Part shown: positions 27,413-36,610 of the stretch, one piece after another
How the letters are laid out: the number at the start of each line of letters is the position of its first letter
Numbering within the stretch: position 1 is the first letter of the stretch
Assembly: GCA_963830565.1 (NCBI GenBank)
Contig: CAWHMO010000005.1
Location: 1 to 64,000, forward strand
Length of the DNA stretch: 64,000 bases
From: DATFDN01 sp963830565
GTDB lineage: Bacteria; Pseudomonadota; Alphaproteobacteria; Acetobacterales; Acetobacteraceae
Direction: 5' to 3'
Made by a program: the position numbers and the translations under genes
The notes under the pieces: generated by a model
Seen by the model: the letters and a program-made list of their open reading frames with translations, nothing else
What the model was told of the DNA's origin: nothing
The model's database searches: none

Positions 27413-28494
27413 GCCGCCTGCGCCTCCTTGCCGACGACTTGACGGGGGCGCTGGACAGCGCGGCGCAGTTCGTGCCGACCGAGGGCAGGGTTCCGACCCT
27501 CTGGGCGCCCCCGGGCCACCTGCCGTGGCCGGCGGCGATCGATGCCGGCACGCGGGAGCTGGACGCGGCGCAGGCGGCCGCCCTGACGCGGCGGCTGTCG
27601 CCAATGCTGGACGATGCCGACCCCGCGTTCCGCAAGATCGACAGCCTGCTGCGCGGCCACGTCGCGGCCGAGATCGCCGCTTGCGTGCGCGGCTTCGCCC
27701 ATTGCGTGATCGCGCCCGCCTTCCCGGCTCAGGGGCGGGTCACGCGGGCCGGGCGCCAGTTCGTTGCCGACGGCGAGGGGTGGCGTGCTATCGGCTTCGA
27801 TCTCCCGGCATCGCTGCGCGAGGTCGGCCTGGACGTCGCGCTGCGTCGGCCCGGCGACGCGGCCCCCGAGGGTGCCAGCTTATGGGATGCGGAGACCGAG
27901 TCCGATCTCGATCAGGTGGTCGCGGAGTGCCGATGTCTCTCGGGCCGCGTGCTGTGGTGTGGCAGCGCCGGCTTGGCCGGTGCGCTGGCCGGGCGTGCGG
28001 CGGTCCCCCGACCCGAGCTGCGCGGCCCGTTGCTGGGCCTGATCGGCTCGGAGAACCCGGCCTCGGTCGCGCAGCTCTCGGCGGCCTGGTCGCGAGTGCG
28101 CCGTATCACGCGCGGCGACGCCGAGGAGGCGGCCCGCATCGCCCGACTGCTCGCGCGCGATAGCGCCGTTGTCGTGGCGGCGGTGGTGCCGCCCGGCCTG
28201 ACGCGCGCGCACGCGGCGCAGCATATCGCCGGCTGCTTCACCGGCGTGCTGGCCCGCATCGACCCGCCTGGGACGCTGCTGGTTGCGGGCGGGGAGACGT
28301 TGCGCATGACCTGCGTTGCCCTGGGGGCGGGACGGCTCGATGTCGACGGCCAGCTCATGCCTGGCATCCCGACCGCGGTGCTGCGCGGCGGCGCTTGGGA
28401 TGGGCTGCGCGTTGTATCCAAGTCAGGTGCCTTCGGCGATGCGGGGCTGCTCGCTCGTCTGCTGGCCCTGCCTCGCCTTGGAGATTTCGAATGA
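27409..28494 (+). CDS. four-carbon acid sugar kinase family protein
   Basis: 361 aa. The N-terminus (LRLLADDLTGALDSAAQF) and C-terminal nucleotide-binding half (LVAGGETLRMT, KSGAFGD) are characteristic of the family containing 3-oxo-tetronate and D-threonate/D-erythronate kinases (OtnK, DtnK, DenK). It phosphorylates the terminal hydroxyl of a C4 acid. It starts at GTG, sharing a GTGA overlap with the previous gene, and ends with an ATGA overlap into the PdxA2-type gene. Pairing with PdxA2 points to D-threonate or D-erythronate as substrate. Confidence 0.85.
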   Translation: MSRLRLLADDLTGALDSAAQFVPTEGRVPTLWAPPGHLPWPAAIDAGTRELDAAQAAALTRRLSPMLDDADPAFRKIDSLLRGHVAAEIAACVRGFAHCVIAPAFPAQGRVTRAGRQFVADGEGWRAIGFDLPASLREVGLDVALRRPGDAAPEGASLWDAETESDLDQVVAECRCLSGRVLWCGSAGLAGALAGRAAVPRPELRGPLLGLIGSENPASVAQLSAAWSRVRRITRGDAEEAARIARLLARDSAVVVAAVVPPGLTRAHAAQHIAGCFTGVLARIDPPGTLLVAGGETLRMTCVALGAGRLDVDGQLMPGIPTAVLRGGAWDGLRVVSKSGAFGDAGLLARLLALPRLGDFE

Positions 28495-29513
28495 ATAGTC
28501 CGCGCCTCGCGATCACCATGGGGGACCCGGCCGGGGTCGGTCCGGAGATCATCGTCAAGGCGTGCCGGGCGCTGGCCCCGCGCATCGACAGGGGCGAGTT
28601 GCGCCTGCTGGTGATCGGGCATCGCGCCGCCCTGGAAGCCGCCCGCGCGGTGGTGGGCGCCGCGGTCGGGATCGCGGAGGTCGCCGACGGCCCGGATTGG
28701 CCTGATCTCGCCTTCCTGCCGGCCGGGGAGGAACGCGAGCCGATCCGCTTCGGACAGGTATCGGCGGAGGCCGGCCGCTTCGCCTATCTGGCGATCGAGC
28801 GCGCGGTTGGCCTGGCGCAGGCGGGGCGGGTGGCCGGAATCGTCACCGCGCCGTTGAACAAGGAGGCGCTGAACCTCGCGGGCTACCATTACGCGGGCCA
28901 CACCGAGCTGCTCGCCTCGCTCACCGGCGTGCGGGGTTCGGTGATGCTGCTCGCGCATGGGCCGATGCGGGTGAGCCATGTCACGACGCATGTCGCGCTG
29001 GCCGACGTGCCGCGCCTGCTGACGCCGGAGCGGCTGCGCCGGGTCATCGACCTGACCCATCAGGCATTGCGCGATCTGGGTCTCGATCGGCCGCGGATCG
29101 CGGTGGCCGCGCTGAACCCGCACGCCGGCGAGGGCGGGCTGTTCGGCCGACAGGACATCGACGTGACCGCGCCGGTTATCGCCGAGTATCGGGCAACGGG
29201 GTTGGACGTGACCGGCCCGGTGCCGGGCGACACGGTGTTCGTCAAGCTGCGCGCGCAGCAGTTCGACGCGGTGGTCGCGATGTACCACGACCAGGGGCAC
29301 ATCCCGGTGAAGCTCCTCGGTTTCGACATCGACCCTGCCACCGGCACCTGGCGCGCGCTGTCGGGCGTGAACGTGACGCTCGGCTTGCCGATCATCCGCA
29401 CCTCGGTCGATCACGGCACGGCGTTCGATATCGCTGGCAGTGGGCGAGCCAATGAGGAGAGCCTGGTCGAGGCGATCGACTACGCGCTGCTATTGGCGAG
29501 AGGTCGCGCTTAA
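28491..29513 (+). CDS. pdxA2: PdxA2-type 4-phospho-tetronate 3-dehydrogenase
   Basis: 340 aa, PdxA fold: TMGDPAGVGPE, the divalent-metal histidines in HYAGHTELL, NPHAGEGGLFG and YHDQGHIPVK, and the TSVDHGTAFDIAG tail. Next to a four-carbon acid sugar kinase it is more likely the catabolic enzyme PdxA2 (oxidative decarboxylation of 4-phospho-D-threonate or -erythronate to dihydroxyacetone phosphate) than vitamin B6 PdxA, but the two cannot be separated by sequence motifs here. Last gene of the operon. Confidence 0.85.
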   Translation: MNSPRLAITMGDPAGVGPEIIVKACRALAPRIDRGELRLLVIGHRAALEAARAVVGAAVGIAEVADGPDWPDLAFLPAGEEREPIRFGQVSAEAGRFAYLAIERAVGLAQAGRVAGIVTAPLNKEALNLAGYHYAGHTELLASLTGVRGSVMLLAHGPMRVSHVTTHVALADVPRLLTPERLRRVIDLTHQALRDLGLDRPRIAVAALNPHAGEGGLFGRQDIDVTAPVIAEYRATGLDVTGPVPGDTVFVKLRAQQFDAVVAMYHDQGHIPVKLLGFDIDPATGTWRALSGVNVTLGLPIIRTSVDHGTAFDIAGSGRANEESLVEAIDYALLLARGRA

Positions 29514-29761
29514 CGGCCCAGTCCGCAGCCGGGGTGCGATTTGCGGATGCGCTCGGTCGAGGCCGGGTGCCGCGCCAGGCGCTCGGGCGGGCGGACGGGA
29601 CGGCGGACCAACTCGCCACCGCAGTTTGGGCATTTGCCGCCCAGCACGCCGCCGGCGCACTCCCGGCAGAACGTACATTCGTAGGAGCAGATCATGGCAT
29701 GCAGGGATGCCGGCGGCAGATCCCGGTCGCAGCATTCGCAATTCGGGCGGAGTTGCAGCAT
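29510..29761 (-). CDS. DUF1272 zinc-ribbon-like protein
   Basis: 83 aa. Starts MLQLRPNCECCD and has pairs of cysteines (CECC, CSYECTFC, KCPNC) that fit a DUF1272 metal-binding fold. Function unknown. It overlaps the convergent pdxA2-type gene by four bases. It is followed upstream by the coiled-coil/RHH gene pair on the same strand. Confidence 0.75.
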   Translation of the reverse strand: MLQLRPNCECCDRDLPPASLHAMICSYECTFCRECAGGVLGGKCPNCGGELVRRPVRPPERLARHPASTERIRKSHPGCGLGR

Positions 29762-29821
29762 GGGCGGTCCTTCTCAGGTGGAGAAGAGAACGTTCGCGTG
29801 TTGGCCGCGCAGGCCGCCCCA

Positions 29822-30052
29822 CTAGGCCGCCCCGCCACCCGCGTCTGGATCATCCGGCCCTGAGCGAACGATCCGCAGGACGACGCCATCCGGGCGGGCC
29901 ACCTCGACGATCGTCTCCAGCCGGGTGAGGCGGTCCGACATGCGCCGCAACTCGTCGGCAAGCCGGTCGACCTTGCCCGCAAGCGACTGCACCCGGTTAT
30001 CTATCAGCACGATCGATTTGATCGCGGCGATCGCGTCACCGTAAAGACTCAA
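29822..30052 (-). CDS. small coiled-coil protein, TTG start
   Basis: 76 aa, largely one long amphipathic helix (residues 20-50: VDRLADELRRMSDRLTRLE) likely to form a coiled coil, and a poorly ordered C-terminus. It begins with TTG that overlaps the stop of the ribbon-helix-helix gene (TTGA), so it is probably translationally coupled. No family is recognised. Confidence 0.6.
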   Translation of the reverse strand: MSLYGDAIAAIKSIVLIDNRVQSLAGKVDRLADELRRMSDRLTRLETIVEVARPDGVVLRIVRSGPDDPDAGGGAA

Positions 30053-30321
30053 GAGGACTGGTCCTGGAGATAGGCCAGCGTGTCGTCGAGCTTGCGCTCA
30101 GTGGCTTCTAGTCGGCGCAGCGTCTCGGCATGCACTCCGGCCAGCACGCCTAGCAATTCCCTCAGTTCGGCGGCTTCATCGGCCGCCTTTTCGTCGTAAG
30201 CCTCGATGGCGCGACGCACCAACTCGCCAGTGGAGATGCGCCCGGACCTGGCGGCCTTGGCGTCGAGCGCCTGCTTCTCGGCGGGCGACATCAATACTAC
30301 AACACGCTCGCTTGCAGACAC
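30049..30321 (-). CDS. ribbon-helix-helix regulator-like protein
   Basis: 90 aa. N-terminal 45 residues fit a ribbon-helix-helix fold (strand ERVVVLMSP, helix AEKQALDAKAARSG, helix TGELVRRAIEAYD), and the C-terminal half is a charged coiled coil. It begins with GTG. A perfect palindrome lies 20 bases upstream of the start, which suggests autoregulation. With the coupled downstream coiled-coil gene it forms a two-gene module of unknown role; toxin-antitoxin is possible but no toxin fold is seen. Confidence 0.7.
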   Translation of the reverse strand: MSASERVVVLMSPAEKQALDAKAARSGRISTGELVRRAIEAYDEKAADEAAELRELLGVLAGVHAETLRRLEATERKLDDTLAYLQDQSS

Positions 30322-30341
30322 TTACCGCTCCGCATTAAGAC

Positions 30342-30357
30342 GCACATGAACATGTGC
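30342..30357. promoter_or_regulatory. palindromic operator upstream of the RHH gene
   Basis: GCACATG-AA-CATGTGC, a 16-base perfect inverted repeat centred about 28 bases upstream of the RHH GTG start. Size and place fit a site bound by a ribbon-helix-helix dimer or tetramer at its own promoter. Confidence 0.45.
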
Positions 30358-30452
30358 ATATACGACCTGTGCTGGCAAGCTGGAACGCATTCAGCCCGTA
30401 TTGGCCGGTATCCGCAGCAAGCCTGGATCGCCCGCCCATAGAGAATGCCCGG

Positions 30453-30830
30453 TCATTGCTTGCCGTTCGTGTCGGGCGTGACCTTCACCGGAGCGGTGCC
30501 GGACTTCTCCATGCCGAGCTGCCCGGCGGCGGCCTTGGATACGTCCACGACCCGATCCTGACGGGTCGGCCCGCGATCCGTGACGGTGACGCGAGTGGAT
30601 TTGCCGTTCCTCTCATTAGTGACCGTCGCCTCGCTGCCAAGCGGCAGGGTACGGGAAGCGGCGGTGTTGGCCTGCGGGTTGACCGGGGCGCCGCTCGCCG
30701 TTTTCGTATGCCCGCTCTGGCCGCCGCTGAAATACGAGGCTTGTCCCTGCTGCGTTCCTTGGTTGGCCTGCGCGGAGGCCGCGTAGGCCAGCAGCGCTGC
30801 GCTGGCAGCCAATAACAACGGCCTGTGCAT
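30453..30830 (-). CDS. rlpA: RlpA-like septal ring lytic transglycosylase domain protein
   Basis: 125 aa: a cleavable signal peptide (LLLAASAALLAYAASAQA) followed by a double-psi beta-barrel domain with GQASYF, a TASG segment, AASRTLPLGS and the catalytic-loop VTDRGP, then VVDVSKAAA. Unlike typical RlpA it lacks a C-terminal SPOR domain and a lipobox, so it is a short secreted relative. It lies between the RHH module and the AKR gene on the same strand. Confidence 0.8.
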   Translation of the reverse strand: MHRPLLLAASAALLAYAASAQANQGTQQGQASYFSGGQSGHTKTASGAPVNPQANTAASRTLPLGSEATVTNERNGKSTRVTVTDRGPTRQDRVVDVSKAAAGQLGMEKSGTAPVKVTPDTNGKQ

Positions 30831-30918
30831 GGTCCGTCTCCCCCTTGTGGTGACCTGAACGATAGAGGGGGATGCCGGTTCGGATTGCCTCGGCTGCCGG
30901 TGGCCGTTGCGGAGCGGA

Positions 30919-31906
30919 TCAGGCCGCGAAGCCGTCCTGCAGACCGCGCAAGCGGGCCAGCGCGGAGTCCGGCAGCGTGTCCTTTTCCGCGGCGGCCGCG
31001 GCCGCTTCGAATTGCTCCGGAGTGGCAATCCCGATCAGCGTTGTGCTCATGGCCGGGTGGCTGATGACGAAGCGGATCGCGACCTCGGCGAGCGTGGCCG
31101 CGCCGATTTCCTCGACCAGCGGCCGCAGGCTCCGGGCTCCGCGCCAAGTCGGCGACGTAGTCGGGGCCGGAGCCGATCGGTTCCGGCGGAGGACTGGCGA
31201 TCGGGTGGCGATCCGCCGTGCCCGACAGGGCGCCGCCGGCGAGCGCGCGAATCCCGATCGCGCCCATGCCGGCAGCCTGCATGCGCCCGAGCAGGTTGCC
31301 ATAGTCCTGACCAGGATAGTTCGCCGGCACTGGACCCCCCGCGCTCGGGTTCAGCATATTGTAGCTGACCTGCGCGGTGTCGAACGCGCCCGAATCGATC
31401 ACCGCGTGCAGCGCGCTGGTCTCGCCGATGGCGGTGATGCCGAGAAAGCGGGTCTTGCCTTGCCCGCGCAGTGTCTCGAAGGCCGGCACGACCTGCTCCA
31501 GCACCATATCCGGTGTGAGAGCTTCGCCGGAGCCATTGCGGGCGATCGGGTTGTGAAGCTGGAAGAGGTCCACGTGATCGAGGCCGAGCCGGCGAAGGCT
31601 GGCATCAATTCCGCCGCGGATGGCGCGTGCAATGTCGGCCTTCTCGCCGGTCCCGATCCGCACCTTGGTGCCGACGAGGACATTGGGCTTCAGCTTCGAC
31701 AAGACGCGGCCGAGATTGGTTTCGGATTGGCCCTCGCCATAGCTGGGCGCGGTATCGAAGTAGGTGATGCCAAGCTCTACCGCGCGAGCCACGGCGCGCT
31801 CCTGATCGACGGGATCGCCGCGAACCATCAGTCCGCCGACCGCGCCGCAGCCGAAGCCAAGGACCGATACCGCCAGGCCTGTCCGGCCGAGAGTACGTGT
31901 CTTCAT
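30919..31906 (-). CDS. aldo/keto reductase, frameshifted
   Basis: Removing one base of the GGG at 31134-31136 joins the N-terminal part (TLGRTGLAVSVLGFGCGA, YFDTAPSYGEG) to the C-terminal part (EEIGAATLAEVAIRFVIS, IGIATPEQ), giving 328 aa. Active site: Asp-Tyr of DTAPSYG, LHNP for the His/Asn. An NADPH-dependent reductase of carbonyls; substrate unknown. It starts at an ATG with GGGAGGA and follows livF in the same direction, 28 bases away, so it is probably linked to the transporter. Confidence 0.82.
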
Positions 31907-31934
31907 CAAATCCTCCCTTGCTGGGCGCGCCGGG

Positions 31935-32676
31935 TCACGGGTGCGGCGCCTCGGGCGCGGCGAGGCCGAGATAGATCTCCTGCACATGCGGGTCCCGCGC
32001 CAGCGCCGCTGCGGGGCCGTCCAGCACGGTGCGGCCGGTCTGCAGGACATAGGCATGGCTGGCGATCTCCAGCGCCAGCTCGACTGACTGCTCGGCCAAC
32101 AGCAGGGTGAGGCCTTCGCCGTGCAGCCGGGCCAGGGTTTCGTAGAGGCTCTCGACCACCGCGGGGGCGAGGCCGAGGCTGGGCTCGTCGAGCATTAGCA
32201 TGCGCGGAATCCGACATCAGCGCCCGGCCCAGGGCAAGCATTTGCCGCTCGCCGCCCGACAGCGTGCCGGCGCGCTGGCCTCGGCGCTCTGCCAGGCGTG
32301 GGAACAGGTCGAAGACGCGGGCGAGCAGCATTCCGACGCGGCCGCGGTCGCGCAGCACCGTGGCGCCGAGGCGCAGGTTCTGCTCGACGGTCTGATTGAC
32401 GAACAGGCGCCACCCCTCGGGCGAGAGGGCCAGGCCCTGGCGGATCACGGCATGGGCAGGGCGGCCGGTGATCGGCTGGCCTCGCCACAGGATATGTCCG
32501 CCGGCCGCCGGGACTAGCCCGGCAATGGCATTCAGCGTCGTGGTCTTGCCGGCGCCGTTGGAGCCGATCAGCGCCACCACGGCACGTTCCGGCACCTCCA
32601 GCGAGACGTCGGCGACACCGATCAGGTCGCCGTAGCGCGCCGCGAGGTTGCGGACGGACAGGGCGATCGGCGTCAC
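31935..32676 (-). CDS. livF: branched-chain amino acid ABC transporter ATP-binding protein, frameshifted
   Basis: Removing one base of the AA at 32208-32209 joins the Walker A part (GSNGAGKTTTLN) and signature (LSGGERQMLALGRAL) to the Walker B part (MLMLDEPSLGLAP) and gives 246 aa, the usual LivF length. The ATPase drives uptake with LivG. The ATG overlaps the livG stop by four bases. The substrate class is amino acids or small hydrophobic acids. Confidence 0.88.
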
Positions 32677-33404
32677 GGCTGGCGCCGCCGGGCGAGGCTG
32701 CGGCCGAGATAGGCGGCGACGACCTGCGGCTGCTGGACCACCTCGCGCGGATGGCCCTCGGCGATGACGCGGCCCTGATGGAACACGACCGCATGATCGG
32801 TCAGCGTCAGGATCACCTCCATGATGTGCTCGACGATGACCAGCGTGATCCCGCGCGCATGAATCCGGCGCACCAGTTCGATCCCGGCGCGCACCTCGGT
32901 CGGGTTCAGGCCGGCCAGCGCCTCATCGAGCAGCAGCACGCGCGGGCCGGTTGCCAGCGCGCGGGCAATCTCCAGCCGCTTGCGGCCTGGCGTGCCGAGA
33001 CCGCGAGCCGGGGCATCGGCCAGGCGGTCCAGGCCGGTGAAGGCAAGCAGGTCGCGCGCCACGCGCTCCGCCTCGACCCGGCCGGGATGGCGCAGGAAGG
33101 CACCGACCAGCACGTTCTCGACGACGGTCATATCCTCGAAGGTCACGGGTACTTGGAAGGTCCGGGCGATGCCCACGCGGGCATGCGCTTCCGGGCTCGC
33201 GCGGGTGATGTCGTGCCCGTCGAAGGTGACGCGGCCCGAGGTCGGCGGGATGTCGCCCGCCAGCACGTTGAAGAAGGTGCTCTTGCCGGCGCCGTTCGGC
33301 CCGATCAGCCCGACGATCTGGCCGGCCGCGAGCGAGAGCCGCGCTCCGTCCACCGCGCGCAGCCGGCCGAAGGTGCGGACGATGTCGGCCGCCTCAAGCA
33401 GCAC
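32673..33404 (-). CDS. livG: branched-chain amino acid ABC transporter ATP-binding protein
   Basis: 243 aa. Walker A (GPNGAGKSTFFN), Q-loop (ARTFQVPV), a degenerate signature (GLGTPGRKRLEIARAL) and Walker B (LLLDEALAGLNP). LivG proteins usually carry LS-x-G here; GTPGRKRLE is a noted departure common to some members. It starts at GTG 33404, overlapping the livM stop by 11 bases; the upstream ATG frame through livM is a shadow. Confidence 0.88.
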   Translation of the reverse strand: MLLEAADIVRTFGRLRAVDGARLSLAAGQIVGLIGPNGAGKSTFFNVLAGDIPPTSGRVTFDGHDITRASPEAHARVGIARTFQVPVTFEDMTVVENVLVGAFLRHPGRVEAERVARDLLAFTGLDRLADAPARGLGTPGRKRLEIARALATGPRVLLLDEALAGLNPTEVRAGIELVRRIHARGITLVIVEHIMEVILTLTDHAVVFHQGRVIAEGHPREVVQQPQVVAAYLGRSLARRRQP

Positions 33405-34374
33405 GGCGCACTGCTTCCTGCCGGCGTGCCAGGCGCAGCCGGACGCGCCGCGCGAGGTCGAGCAGGCCGCCGGGCTCGAAGCGGGCGACGAGCATGATGA
33501 TCGCGCCATAGATGACGTAGGTCACGCCGCTGCCCGATCCGCCGAAGGCGGCGTTCGTCGCCTCCTCGAGCGGCACCAGCAGGATGGAGCCGATCAGGGG
33601 CCCGAACAACGTTCCCGCGCCCCCGAACGCCGCCATGATGATGACCTTCACCGAAACGAGAATGCCGAGCACGCTGTCGGGGTCGGCGAAGCCGACCATG
33701 ATGGCGTAGAGCGAGCCGGCGATGGAGGTGAAGGCGGCCGAGAACATCAGCGCATAGAGCTTGTAGCGCAGCACCGGCACTCCCAGGCTGCGCGCCGCGC
33801 GGTCCCCGGCGTTGATCGCGCGCAGGTAGTAGCCCATGCGGCTGCGCTGCATCCATCGCGTCAGCGCCAGCAGGATCATGAGCACGACGAGGAACAGATA
33901 ATAATAGGGCAGGGGCGAGGTGAAGGAGAGGTCGGCAAGGCCGCGTGGGGTTGCCGGCCCCATCAGCCCGACCGCGGCGCCCAGCAGCGGCCAGTTCGCC
34001 ACCAGAATGCGGATCAGCTCCGCCGCCGCGATCGTCGCCATGGAGAAGTAGTGCCCGCGCAACCGGAAGGTGGGCGTGCCCACCACCACCGACAGCGCGA
34101 GGCTGACGACCACGCCAAGCGGCACTCCGGCGATCGGCGGCCAGCCGAGCCGGGTGAACACCACCAGCGAGGAATAGGCCCCCGCGCCGAAGAAGATCGC
34201 GTGCCCGACCGAGACCTGGCCGGCGAAGCCGCCGATGATGTTCCAGGCCGAGGCCGAGATCGCCATGAGCAGCACCAGCGCGCCGATGCGCTGGTAGTAG
34301 ACGTTGTCCACCAGCAGCGGCCAGACGACGATCGCGATCAGGGCCAGCGCGAGCCCGACGGCGATGCGCCTCAC
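33394..34374 (-). CDS. livM: branched-chain amino acid ABC transporter permease
   Basis: 326 aa, eight to ten membrane segments and the permease EAA-like loop near RAINAGDRAARSLGV (LivM hallmark). Starts at GTG 34374, with a GTGA overlap with the livH stop. Inner-membrane subunit with LivH. Confidence 0.9.
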   Translation of the reverse strand: MRRIAVGLALALIAIVVWPLLVDNVYYQRIGALVLLMAISASAWNIIGGFAGQVSVGHAIFFGAGAYSSLVVFTRLGWPPIAGVPLGVVVSLALSVVVGTPTFRLRGHYFSMATIAAAELIRILVANWPLLGAAVGLMGPATPRGLADLSFTSPLPYYYLFLVVLMILLALTRWMQRSRMGYYLRAINAGDRAARSLGVPVLRYKLYALMFSAAFTSIAGSLYAIMVGFADPDSVLGILVSVKVIIMAAFGGAGTLFGPLIGSILLVPLEEATNAAFGGSGSGVTYVIYGAIIMLVARFEPGGLLDLARRVRLRLARRQEAVRRAA

Positions 34375-35228
34375 AGCGTTCCCATCAGGCCCTGCGGCCG
34401 TATCCAGAGCACGGCGAGGAACAGCGCATAGACCACCGCGTCCTGGTAGACCGCGCCGGCCCAATAGGCGGACAGGCTCTCGATCACCCCGACCAGAAGG
34501 CCGGCGAGGAGCGCGCCCGGCACGCTGCCGAATCCGCCGAGGCAGACCACCACGAAGGCGATCAGCACCAGCAATTCCCCGACCGTCGGCGAGATGTAGT
34601 AGAACAGCGCGATCAGCGCGCCGGCGATGCCGGTGCTCGCTGCGCCCAGACCCCAAGCCAGCGCCTGCATCGGATCGGGCCGGATGCCGACCAGCATCGC
34701 CGCCTGGCGATCTTCCGCCACCGCGAGCATGCGGCTGCCCAGCATGGTGCGCGTCAGCACCAGATGCATCCCAAGCGTCAGCAACAACGCCACGATCCCG
34801 GCCATCAGGCGCGAGGCGGGGATGCGCAGGCCGCCGACGACGATCGTGCCGCCGACCAGGTCGCCCGGCAGGGTCACGAAGTTGGCCGAGAACGCCCAGA
34901 ACGCGCTGTAGCGCAGGAGCAGGGCGAGGCCGAAGGTCGACAGGATCTGCGCCAGCATCGGCCCGCGCATCACGCCCTTGATGAGGCTGAAATAGACCAC
35001 CACCCCGAGCAGGAATAGCCCGAGGGCTGCCAGCGGCACCGACACTGCCGGCCCGGCGTGCAGCCCGCTCCAGCAGAAGAAGGCGATGTACATCGCCAGC
35101 ATGACGAAGTCGCCGTGCGCGAAGTTGACGACGTTCATCATCCCCCAAATCAGCGTGAGCCCGGAGGAGAACAACGCATAGACCGATCCCAGCAGCAGCC
35201 CGCTGACGATCACCTGCAGGACGATCAT
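34371..35228 (-). CDS. livH: branched-chain amino acid ABC transporter permease
   Basis: 285 aa, about eight membrane segments, with the LivH start pattern (SGLLLGSVYALFSSGLTLIW) and the MNVVNFAHGDFVML segment. The gene is 39 bases downstream of the binding-protein gene. It overlaps livM by four bases. Confidence 0.92.
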   Translation of the reverse strand: MIVLQVIVSGLLLGSVYALFSSGLTLIWGMMNVVNFAHGDFVMLAMYIAFFCWSGLHAGPAVSVPLAALGLFLLGVVVYFSLIKGVMRGPMLAQILSTFGLALLLRYSAFWAFSANFVTLPGDLVGGTIVVGGLRIPASRLMAGIVALLLTLGMHLVLTRTMLGSRMLAVAEDRQAAMLVGIRPDPMQALAWGLGAASTGIAGALIALFYYISPTVGELLVLIAFVVVCLGGFGSVPGALLAGLLVGVIESLSAYWAGAVYQDAVVYALFLAVLWIRPQGLMGTL

Positions 35229-35267
35229 GCGCGACCCCGTGCGGCCTGGGGGGAACGGGCCGTCAAG

Positions 35268-36521
35268 TCAGCCCTTGAACGGCAGGTCAGGCTTCGCCGT
35301 CGCCTTCGTCTCCGGCCAGACCACGTCCCAGCTGGTGCCGCGCAGCTGCACCAGCAGGGTGGACGCCCGCTCGTTCTGGCCGTTCGGTCCGAATTTCACG
35401 CCGTTGTAGCCGATCATGATCTGGTCCGCGTTCAGGTCGGTGGCGCGCAGCGCCGCCTGGATCTTGGCGGGCTCGGTCGAGCCCGCGCGGTTGATCGCAT
35501 CGCACAGCACCAGGAAGCCGTTCAACCCGCGTGCGCTGGTGTCGTCAAGGGCACGGCCCGCCGCCTTCTGATACATCTCGTTGACCACCCAACTCGTGCT
35601 GCCCTGCTTGCCGGGGTCGAAGGAGCTGCGATTCACCGCTCCCTGGGCCAGATCGCCCACTGCCTTGACGAAGGCCGGGTCGGAGAAGCCGGAATCGTCG
35701 CCGATCACCACCGGTGGCTTGTAGGCCAGCGTCCGCATGGTCTTGATGTATAGGATTGAATCCGATGTATAGCTGACGAAGATCACCGCGTCGGGGTTGG
35801 CCTGCTTGAGCTGCAACACTTCGGCGGAGAGATCGGTGCTGTTGGCGTTGTAGGGGATGCGCAACGCCAGGCTGAGTCCGTACTGCTTCAGCCCGGCCGC
35901 GATCGCATCTCCGGTAGAGCTGCCGTAGTCGGTGTTCTCGTTGACAAGCGCGACGCTCCGAACCGGGTGGCCTTGCTTCGCCAGACCCTGAAGGAATTCC
36001 CCGTACGCCTTGCCGAAATCGCTGCCGATCGGGGTAGTGCGGAAGAACCACTTGAAACCGCGCTCGGTCAGGTTGGGCGCACTCGATTCGCCGGCCACGA
36101 ACGGGACGCCGTAGCGCTCGGCGACGGCGCTCGCGGTGAGCGTGCAGCTTGACTGGTAGCAGCCGACCAGTGCGCTCACCCGGTCCTGCGTGATCAGGCG
36201 CAGCGCGTCGCTCTGCGCCACCGCCGGGTTGCCCTGCTGGTCGGCGAAGACAACCGCCACTTTCGCGCCACCAAGCCCCGGCAATCCGGCGGTTGGACCG
36301 AGAGGCAAGGCGGCGAGGTCGGGATGCGCGATGTTGACGATGTCCGCGCCCACCTCGACCGCCTTCTGCAGCGCCTGCCCGGCCGAGCCGGCGTTGCCGC
36401 TCAGCGGGTAAATGGCACCGATCTTGACGGTTGCCGCGGCGTGTGCCCGCCCGATGCCGAAGCGGACCGCGGGTATCGCGAGCGCCATCCGCCCAAGGCT
36501 CCGGCGCGAGACGATAAGCAT
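35268..36521 (-). CDS. ABC transporter substrate-binding protein (LivJ/LivK-type)
   Basis: 417 aa. A twin-arginine-like signal (RRSLGRMALAIP...AHA) followed by a type-I periplasmic binding protein fold: KIGAIYPLSGNAGSAGQ, ALVGCYQSSCT, GFKWFFRTTP. It begins at ATG 36521 with a GGAGG site; a longer frame beyond 36521 is a shadow of the SDR gene. Ligand specificity is not readable; adjacent SDR and AKR suggest an oxygenated or carbonyl compound rather than leucine. Confidence 0.88.
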   Translation of the reverse strand: MLIVSRRSLGRMALAIPAVRFGIGRAHAAATVKIGAIYPLSGNAGSAGQALQKAVEVGADIVNIAHPDLAALPLGPTAGLPGLGGAKVAVVFADQQGNPAVAQSDALRLITQDRVSALVGCYQSSCTLTASAVAERYGVPFVAGESSAPNLTERGFKWFFRTTPIGSDFGKAYGEFLQGLAKQGHPVRSVALVNENTDYGSSTGDAIAAGLKQYGLSLALRIPYNANSTDLSAEVLQLKQANPDAVIFVSYTSDSILYIKTMRTLAYKPPVVIGDDSGFSDPAFVKAVGDLAQGAVNRSSFDPGKQGSTSWVVNEMYQKAAGRALDDTSARGLNGFLVLCDAINRAGSTEPAKIQAALRATDLNADQIMIGYNGVKFGPNGQNERASTLLVQLRGTSWDVVWPETKATAKPDLPFKG

Positions 36522-36610
36522 GCGATACCTCCCGAATTGGCCCGGCGATCCGCCCCGCCGGTCAGAATTGACCCGACGCCTGCTGTTTCGCAAGTCCAAG
36601 GAGACCGCTA

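Noticed and set aside
30485..32056. Apparent single long frame covering AKR and RlpA
   Set aside because: The frame is true only for the AKR N-terminus; after the insertion at 31134 it reads nonsense.
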